A DNA stretch of 11,318 nt from Bordetella parapertussis. Lineage in GTDB: Bacteria > Pseudomonadota > Gammaproteobacteria > Burkholderiales > SG8-39. How positions within the stretch are numbered: position 1 is the first letter of the stretch; each line of letters begins with the position of its first letter. The translations under genes and the position numbers were made by a program. The stretch is from assembly GCA_945906975.1 (NCBI GenBank), contig CAMDRY010000070.1, positions 1 through 11,318 on the forward strand, read 5' to 3'. A model generated the notes under the pieces. It saw nothing but the letters and a program-made list of their open reading frames with translations, was not told the DNA's origin and searched no databases. Shown here one piece after another: positions 7,098 through 11,318 of the stretch.

Positions 7098-7153
7098 CTT
7101 ACCGTTCACCATTCACCATTCACGATTCACCGTTTGCCATTCACCATTCACCG
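7098..7153. repeat. heptamer tandem array (TTCACCA, 8 units)
   Basis: Eight 7-bp units without indels: CTTACCG, TTCACCA, TTCACCA, TTCACGA, TTCACCG, TTTGCCA, TTCACCA, TTCACCG. The array stops 5 bases before the glcF ATG, so it covers the ribosome binding region. Its reverse complement (GTGAATG-like units) resembles the GGAAATG units on the other side of the gap, so the two arrays are roughly inverted relative to each other, at about 5 of 7 positions. Confidence 0.9.
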
Positions 7154-7158
7154 ACCTG

Positions 7159-8400
7159 ATGCAGACCGCACTGGCCGATTTCATCAAGGGCACGCCCGAG
7201 GGCGCGGAGGCTGATGCCATCCTGAGAAAGTGCGTGCATTGCGGTTTTTGCACGGCCACCTGCCCGACTTACCAGTTGCTCGGCGATGAACTGGACGGCC
7301 CGCGCGGGCGCATCTACCTGGTGAAACAGGTGCTGGAGGGCGTCACGCCCACCGCCAGCACGCAGTTGCACCTTGACCGCTGCCTCACCTGTCGCGCCTG
7401 CGAAACCACCTGCCCCTCGGGCGTCCAATACGGGCGGCTTGCGGATATAGGCAGAAAGCTTGTCGACGAGCAGGTCGGACGTCCGCTGCATCAACGCCTG
7501 TTGCGCCGCGCCTTGTCGGTGCTGTTGCCGCGTTCATGGTTGTTTGCGCCGCTGGTGGCGACGGGGCGCCTGCTGCGACCGCTGCTGCCAGGCGCATTGG
7601 GTCGCAAGGTGCCGGCGGCCAACCCGCCGCGCGGCGTCTGGCCGGCCGCGCGTCACGCCAGAAAAATGCTCGTGCTCGCCGGTTGCGTGCAGCCGGTGCT
7701 GGCCCCGGACATCAACGCCGCCACGGCGCGCGTGCTCGACCGGCTCGGTGTTTCGCTGCTTCAAGCGCCGGGCGCCGGCTGTTGCGGTGCGTTGCGCTAT
7801 CACCTCAACTACCAGGACGAGGGCTTGGCCGACATGCGCGCGCTGATCGATGCCTGGTGGCCGATGCTTGAACGCGGCGAAGTCGAGGCCATTGTCATGA
7901 CGGCCAGCGGCTGTGGCTCCACGGTGCGCGAATACGGCCACCTGCTGGCGCATGACGCCGCCTACCGTGACAAGGCCGCGCGCATCAGTGCGATGACGCG
8001 CGACCTGAGCGAGATCATTGCCGCAGAACTGCAGCGCCCCGGCGCGCTGGCCGCGCTCGCGCTGCGCAAGCCCGACGTAAAACTGGCCTTCCATCCGCCG
8101 TGCAGCCTGCAGCACGGCCAGCAGGTGAAGGGCGTGGCGGAAAAAATTCTCACTGCGGCGGGATTTGAACTGGTGCCCGTTGCCGATTCGCACCTGTGCT
8201 GCGGCTCAGCCGGCACTTACTCCATTTTGCAGCCTGCGCTGTCCGCGCAGTTGCAACAGGCCAAGCTGGCGGCGCTTGGCGCCGGTGGCGCCGATTGCAT
8301 TGCCACCGCCAACATCGGCTGCCTGTCGCACCTGCAGGAGGCGAGCGCCATTCCGGTTGAGCACTGGGTTAATACGCTGGATCGCCACCTGGGTGACTGA
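7159..8400 (+). CDS. glcF: glycolate oxidase iron-sulfur subunit GlcF
   Basis: This is the iron-sulfur subunit that takes electrons from the GlcD/GlcE flavins toward the quinone pool. It has 413 residues, about the normal length. Two [4Fe-4S] ferredoxin motifs are complete: CVHCGFCTATCP (Cys25, 28, 31, 35) and CLTCRACETTCP (Cys75, 78, 81, 85). Two CCG (cysteine-rich) domains follow, with LAGCVQP (173-179) plus GAGCCGAL (205-212), and HPPCSLQHG (312-320) plus HLCCGSAGTY (345-354). A C-terminal TANIGCLSHLQ completes the family pattern. The ATG at 7159 gives the expected N-terminus (MQTALADFIKGTPEG). There is no Shine-Dalgarno: a tandem heptamer array occupies that position. It is the last gene of glcDEF, separated from glcE by 113 bp, and is followed by a terminator-like hairpin. 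Confidence 0.96.
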   Translation: MQTALADFIKGTPEGAEADAILRKCVHCGFCTATCPTYQLLGDELDGPRGRIYLVKQVLEGVTPTASTQLHLDRCLTCRACETTCPSGVQYGRLADIGRKLVDEQVGRPLHQRLLRRALSVLLPRSWLFAPLVATGRLLRPLLPGALGRKVPAANPPRGVWPAARHARKMLVLAGCVQPVLAPDINAATARVLDRLGVSLLQAPGAGCCGALRYHLNYQDEGLADMRALIDAWWPMLERGEVEAIVMTASGCGSTVREYGHLLAHDAAYRDKAARISAMTRDLSEIIAAELQRPGALAALALRKPDVKLAFHPPCSLQHGQQVKGVAEKILTAAGFELVPVADSHLCCGSAGTYSILQPALSAQLQQAKLAALGAGGADCIATANIGCLSHLQEASAIPVEHWVNTLDRHLGD

Positions 8401-8401
8401 G

Positions 8402-8437
8402 GGGCGGGTGCAAGGGTACCCGTCCATCGTTATTTTT
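8402..8437 (+). terminator. possible rho-independent terminator after glcF
   Basis: GGGCGGGT (8402-8409) can pair with ACCCGTCC (8418-8425) as an 8-bp stem with one G-T pair and an 8-nt loop. A T-rich tail (8427-8437, ending in five T) follows, although ATCG interrupts it directly after the stem. It begins one base after the glcF stop codon. The position suits the end of glcDEF. Confidence 0.45.
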
Positions 8438-8442
8438 CACTG

Positions 8443-8487
8443 CCATAGGCTGGAAACGCCCGTCTGGTGCGGCTCTCCAGGCTATGG
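8443..8487. repeat. inverted repeat between convergent glcF and MAPEG genes
   Basis: CCATAGGCTGGA (8443-8454) faces TCCAGGCTATGG (8476-8487). This gives 12-base arms with one central mismatch around a 21-nt loop. It lies just beyond the MAPEG stop codon in the 99-bp convergent gap, so it may be a transcript-end hairpin for the minus-strand gene, though no strong T-run follows on either strand. Confidence 0.6.
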
Positions 8488-8499
8488 TGCGGTGAGGGC

Positions 8500-8892
8500 T
8501 TAGCGCAGCAGGCTGGCGGCGATGCCTATCATCGCGCCGCCCAGCAACACCACCAGCGCGGTAAAGGTGAGCATAAAACCGGGGCCGCGTTTTTCCGCTG
8601 CAGCGTAATAGCTCAGCGCAAACCAGATGCGGCCTATGATCCAGACTAGGCCCACGCCCGCCGCCCAGTTGGGCGAGACGTATTGCGCAAACAGCACCAG
8701 GCTAGGGATGAAGGCCACGAGCTGCTCGAGGGTGTTTTGTTGCACGCGGAATATGCGCTCGAACTCCGGATGGCCGCTGGTGGCCGGCGCGTGTATGCCG
8801 TACTTGCCGCGGGCGGCGCCGACCTTGATGGCGGTGGCGATAAACAGGATGATGGCGAGGCACAGCACCAAGGCGGGCAGGGCGGGGATCAT
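8500..8892 (-). CDS. MAPEG-family membrane protein
   Basis: This is a small integral membrane protein of the MAPEG superfamily (membrane-associated proteins in eicosanoid and glutathione metabolism). It has 130 residues and about four membrane segments, the normal size and topology. The signature FRVQQNTLEQ (48-57) follows the first loop, and GRIWFALSYY (87-96) is the conserved segment after the third. Bacterial members may be glutathione-dependent detoxification enzymes, but the substrate is unknown. Several in-frame starts exist (9138, 8922, 8904, 8892). I choose 8892 because GGAG sits 6 bases upstream, the N-terminus MIPALPALVL is typical, and the longer versions would translate the octamer repeat. 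It is convergent with glcF and divergent from the ABC exporter gene. Confidence 0.88.
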   Translation of the reverse strand: MIPALPALVLCLAIILFIATAIKVGAARGKYGIHAPATSGHPEFERIFRVQQNTLEQLVAFIPSLVLFAQYVSPNWAAGVGLVWIIGRIWFALSYYAAAEKRGPGFMLTFTALVVLLGGAMIGIAASLLR

Positions 8893-8923
8893 GGCGTACT
8901 CCATTTTTCGGCGGGAACTCATT

Positions 8924-8963
8924 GTAGGTGAGTAGGTGAGTAGGTGCGTAGGTGAGTAGGCGA
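8924..8963. repeat. octamer tandem array (GTAGGTGA, 5 units)
   Basis: Five 8-bp units in exact phase: GTAGGTGA, GTAGGTGA, GTAGGTGC, GTAGGTGA, GTAGGCGA. The array lies in the 115-bp gap between the divergent MAPEG and ABC exporter genes and so within their promoter region. The reverse complement shares TCACC with the TTCACCA array before glcF. Confidence 0.92.
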
Positions 8964-8995
8964 TGTGCCGCCGCGGACCAGCCCTGCCGCAAGAG

Positions 8996-9001
8996 TAAAA
9001 T
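8996..9001 (+). promoter_or_regulatory. possible -10 box of the ABC exporter gene
   Basis: TAAAAT matches the -10 consensus at 5 of 6 positions and ends 6 bases before the ATG at 9008. There is no recognisable -35 hexamer at the normal distance (8973-8978 reads GCGGAC). If used, the message would be leaderless. Confidence 0.25.
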
Positions 9002-9007
9002 AGCGCC

Positions 9008-10816
9008 ATGGCCGACCTTCCTTCCGTACCCCCGCCCAAGGGCAAAGTTTCGCAACTCAAGCGCCTTGCGCGTTTTCTGGTGCCGCATCGTTCACGCATC
9101 ATCATCGCCATGTTTGCGCTGCTGGTGGCGGCCGGCACCGTGCTCGCGCTCGGTCAGGGGCTCAAGTACGTCATCGACGCGGGCTTCGGCTCGGGCGATT
9201 CGGCGCACCTCAATGCGGCGCTCGCCGGCGTGGTCGCGCTGGCGGTGATCCTTTCGCTCGCCACCTGGGGACGCTTTTACCTGATGATGTCCACCGGCGA
9301 GCGCGTGGTCACCGACATCCGCCGCGCGGTGTTCGATCATGTGCTCGACCTGTCACCGGGCTTTTTCGATTCGGCGCGCACCGGCGAGATCGTGTCGCGC
9401 ATTCTCAACGACACGACGCAACTGCAGGTGGTCATCGGCTTTGGCTTTTCGATGTTCCTCAGGAACGGACTGATGATGATAGGCGCGCTGGTGCTGCTGT
9501 TCGTCACCAGCGTCAAGCTCGCCGCCTTCATCGTGCTGGGCGTGCCGGCGATACTCATCCCGATTTTTGTCATCGGCCGGCGGGTGCGCAAGTTGTCGCG
9601 CGAAAACCAGGACCGTGTCGCGGACGTGTCCTCGTATGTTGACGAGGTCTTGCATGAAATACGCACGGTGCAGGCCTACGCGCATGAGCACGCCGACCGG
9701 ACGCTGTTTGGCGCGCATGCCGACGCCGCCTGCGCTTCGGGTGTCGAGCGTGTGCGCGTCAAGGCCTGGCTGATATCCATGGTCATGCTGATCGGCTTTT
9801 GCGCCGTCGGCGTGATTCTGTGGATAGGCGGGCACGACGTCATCGCCGGTCGCCTCACCGCCGGGCAGTTGTCGGCGTTCGTTTTTTACGCCGTCGTCGT
9901 GGCCAGCGGCGCCGGCACCGTGTCCGAGGTGTGGAGCGAGATACCGCGCGCCGCCGGCGCCACCGAGCGCCTGATGGAGTTGCTCGAGACGCAGCCCGAT
10001 ATCCGCGCGCCGGCCGCGGCCCTTGCGCTGCCGCCACGCCTGAGCGGCGCAATCCGGCTGGACAATATTTCCTTTGCTTATCCGAGCCGGCCCGATGTGC
10101 CGGCGCTCTCGGGCATAGGCCTTGAGGTCGCCCCCGGCGAGCGCGTCGCCCTGGTCGGGCCCTCGGGTTCGGGCAAGTCGACGCTGTTTGCGCTGTTGCT
10201 GCGTTTTTACGACCCGCAGTCTGGCCGCATCCTGCTCGACGGCACCGACATCGCACAGTGCGACCCGCGCGCGGTGCGCCGGCACATCGCGCTGGTGCCC
10301 CAGGATCCGGTGATCTTTGCCGCCAGCGTCAACGATAACGTGCGCTATGGCCGCCCCGAGGCCGGGCTCGATGAGGTGCGTGCGGCCTGCGAGGCCGCGC
10401 ATGCCACCGAATTCATTTCACAGTTGCCGGACGGCTATGACACCAACCTGGGCGAGCGCGGCGTCAAGCTGTCCGGCGGGCAGCGCCAGCGCCTTTCCAT
10501 CGCCCGCGCCATTCTTGCCAACCGCGAAATTTTGTTGCTCGACGAGGCCACCTCCAGTCTTGATGCCGAAAGCGAGCGTCTGGTGAGCGCCGCGCTTGAC
10601 CGGCTTTCGCAAGGACGCGCCACGCTGGTCATCGCCCACCGACTTGCCACGGTGCAGCGCGCCGATCGCATTGTCGTGCTCGAGCACGGCCGCATACATT
10701 CCACCGGCAAGCATGCCCAACTGATGCGCGAGGACGGCCTGTATGCACATCTGGCGCGGCTGCAGTTCCTTGATATGCAGCAAGAGTTGGCCGGGGTGGC
10801 CGGGGCGGCGGCGTGA
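9008..10816 (+). CDS. MsbA-like ABC exporter half-transporter
   Basis: This is a 602-residue fusion of an ABC exporter transmembrane domain (about 25-315, six hydrophobic segments) with a nucleotide-binding domain (about 348-590). It would act as a homodimer or with a partner in the inner membrane. ATPase motifs are intact: A-loop Tyr358, Walker A GPSGSGKST (384-392), Q-loop Gln432 in VPQDPVIF, signature LSGGQ (488-492), Walker B ILLLDE (508-513), and His544. It resembles the MsbA-related group of lipid/drug exporters; the substrate is not known. The N-terminus is proline-rich and basic (PPPKGK), as in many relatives. The ATG at 9008 has only a distant AAGAG upstream and a TAAAAT box ending at 9001. 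Its stop overlaps the next gene's GTG start (GTGA, 10813-10816), so the two are probably coupled. Confidence 0.93.
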   Translation: MADLPSVPPPKGKVSQLKRLARFLVPHRSRIIIAMFALLVAAGTVLALGQGLKYVIDAGFGSGDSAHLNAALAGVVALAVILSLATWGRFYLMMSTGERVVTDIRRAVFDHVLDLSPGFFDSARTGEIVSRILNDTTQLQVVIGFGFSMFLRNGLMMIGALVLLFVTSVKLAAFIVLGVPAILIPIFVIGRRVRKLSRENQDRVADVSSYVDEVLHEIRTVQAYAHEHADRTLFGAHADAACASGVERVRVKAWLISMVMLIGFCAVGVILWIGGHDVIAGRLTAGQLSAFVFYAVVVASGAGTVSEVWSEIPRAAGATERLMELLETQPDIRAPAAALALPPRLSGAIRLDNISFAYPSRPDVPALSGIGLEVAPGERVALVGPSGSGKSTLFALLLRFYDPQSGRILLDGTDIAQCDPRAVRRHIALVPQDPVIFAASVNDNVRYGRPEAGLDEVRAACEAAHATEFISQLPDGYDTNLGERGVKLSGGQRQRLSIARAILANREILLLDEATSSLDAESERLVSAALDRLSQGRATLVIAHRLATVQRADRIVVLEHGRIHSTGKHAQLMREDGLYAHLARLQFLDMQQELAGVAGAAA

Positions 10817-11318
10817 GGCTGCGTCGCATCGTCTGGCCGGCGCTGGCGGCGCTGGTCTTGTTCGTTGCCTCAGCGGCATCGGCGCAGGAGCCCCTGCGCA
10901 TAGGTTCCAAGCGCTTTACCGAATCGTATGTGCTGGGCGAGGTGCTGCTGGCCGCGGTAAAGGGCAAGGCGCAGGCCGAGCACCGGCAGGGTTTGGGCAA
11001 CACCGGCATTGTGTTTGCCGCCCTCAAAGCCGGTTCGATTGACCTCTACCCGGAATACGCCGGCACCGTTGCACGCGAAATTCTCAAGCTCAATGGCAGT
11101 CCGTCGCTTGCCGATATCAACCGCGGCCTGGCGCCGCTGGGCCTTGGCGCCGCGGTGCCGCTCGGCTTTAATAACAGTTATGCGCTGGCCATGCGCGACA
11201 GCGAGGCGGCGCGCCTGAACATCCGCAGCGTCGGCGATTTGCTTCGTCACCCGCAATTGCGCCTTGGCCTGTCGCAGGAATTCATCGGCCGCGCCGACGG
11301 CTGGCCCGGCCTGTCCGC
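10813..11318 (+). CDS. osmoprotectant-type ABC substrate-binding protein, partial
   Basis: This is the N-terminal part of a periplasmic binding protein of the OpuAC/OsmF family (glycine betaine, choline or related compounds). The reading frame is open from GTG at 10813 to the window edge, 168 codons. A signal peptide is clear: RLRR, a hydrophobic core and a likely cleavage after ASASA-type residues near position 24 (SAASA before QEP). The mature part shows family strings: IGSKRFTESYVLGEVLLA (31-48), GLGNTGIVFAALKAGSIDLY, LGFNNSYALAM, and near the edge SQEFIGRADGWPGLS. The ligand-binding aromatic residues cannot be judged fully from this fragment. The GTG start overlaps the ABC exporter stop by 4 bases and is the only start that keeps the full signal peptide. 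An import permease and ATPase are expected beyond the edge. Confidence 0.88.
   Translation, partial: MRLRRIVWPALAALVLFVASAASAQEPLRIGSKRFTESYVLGEVLLAAVKGKAQAEHRQGLGNTGIVFAALKAGSIDLYPEYAGTVAREILKLNGSPSLADINRGLAPLGLGAAVPLGFNNSYALAMRDSEAARLNIRSVGDLLRHPQLRLGLSQEFIGRADGWPGLS

Noticed and set aside
7098..7153. CRISPR array
   Set aside because: The repeats are only 7 bp and contiguous, with no spacers, and no cas gene is nearby.
8893..9138. Longer N-terminus for the MAPEG protein (start at 9138, 8922 or 8904)
   Set aside because: The extension would encode the octamer array and overlap the exporter gene. The GGAG-ATG pair at 8892 gives the usual 130-residue protein.
9353..10402. Minus-strand open frame of 349 codons opposite the ABC exporter
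   Set aside because: It is antisense to the conserved transporter domains, with composition typical of a shadow frame.

Overview
The window reads as a GC-rich proteobacterial chromosome, most likely a betaproteobacterium or a related gammaproteobacterium. The reasons are the tightly packed GC-rich genes with ATGA/GTGA overlaps, the glycolate oxidase proteins GlcD/GlcE/GlcF, and the protein families present. No plasmid, phage, transposase, tRNA, rRNA or CRISPR signature was found. The taxonomic call is an inference from protein resemblance recalled from memory, not from a search.

Layout. (1) 87-2922, plus strand: a LysR-type regulator, an APC-superfamily amino acid permease and a SAM-dependent methyltransferase form a three-gene unit joined by 4-bp ATGA overlaps. 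The methyltransferase carries an unexpected twin-arginine signal and lipobox. (2) 4207-3035, minus strand: a small cupin followed by a short-chain dehydrogenase-like protein whose catalytic Tyr and Ser positions are replaced. (3) 4485-8400, plus strand: glcD-glcE-glcF, the three subunits of membrane-associated glycolate oxidase, which turns glycolate into glyoxylate. No glcC regulator, glcG or malate synthase gene is present in the window. (4) 8892-8500, minus strand: a 130-residue MAPEG-family membrane protein, convergent with glcF. (5) 9008 to the right edge, plus strand: an MsbA-like ABC exporter half-transporter overlapping, by GTGA, a GTG-started osmoprotectant-type substrate-binding protein that runs off the window.

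The most unusual non-coding signal is a set of short tandem arrays that fill the gaps between genes. Three have an exact 7-bp period (2941-3003, 7045-7072, 7098-7153), one has an 8-bp period (8924-8963), and there is a 13-bp repeat (4389-4424). The units mostly differ in sequence, but the period is conserved. The pair in the glcE-glcF gap occupies the place where a glcF ribosome binding site would be expected. Several genes (lysR, glcD, glcF, the ABC exporter) lack a convincing Shine-Dalgarno sequence. For lysR and the exporter, the best promoter-like boxes would give nearly leaderless transcripts.

No clearly novel multi-gene system was found. The candidates most worth following are the intergenic repeat arrays, the apparently exported lipoprotein methyltransferase and the SDR-like protein with an altered active site.
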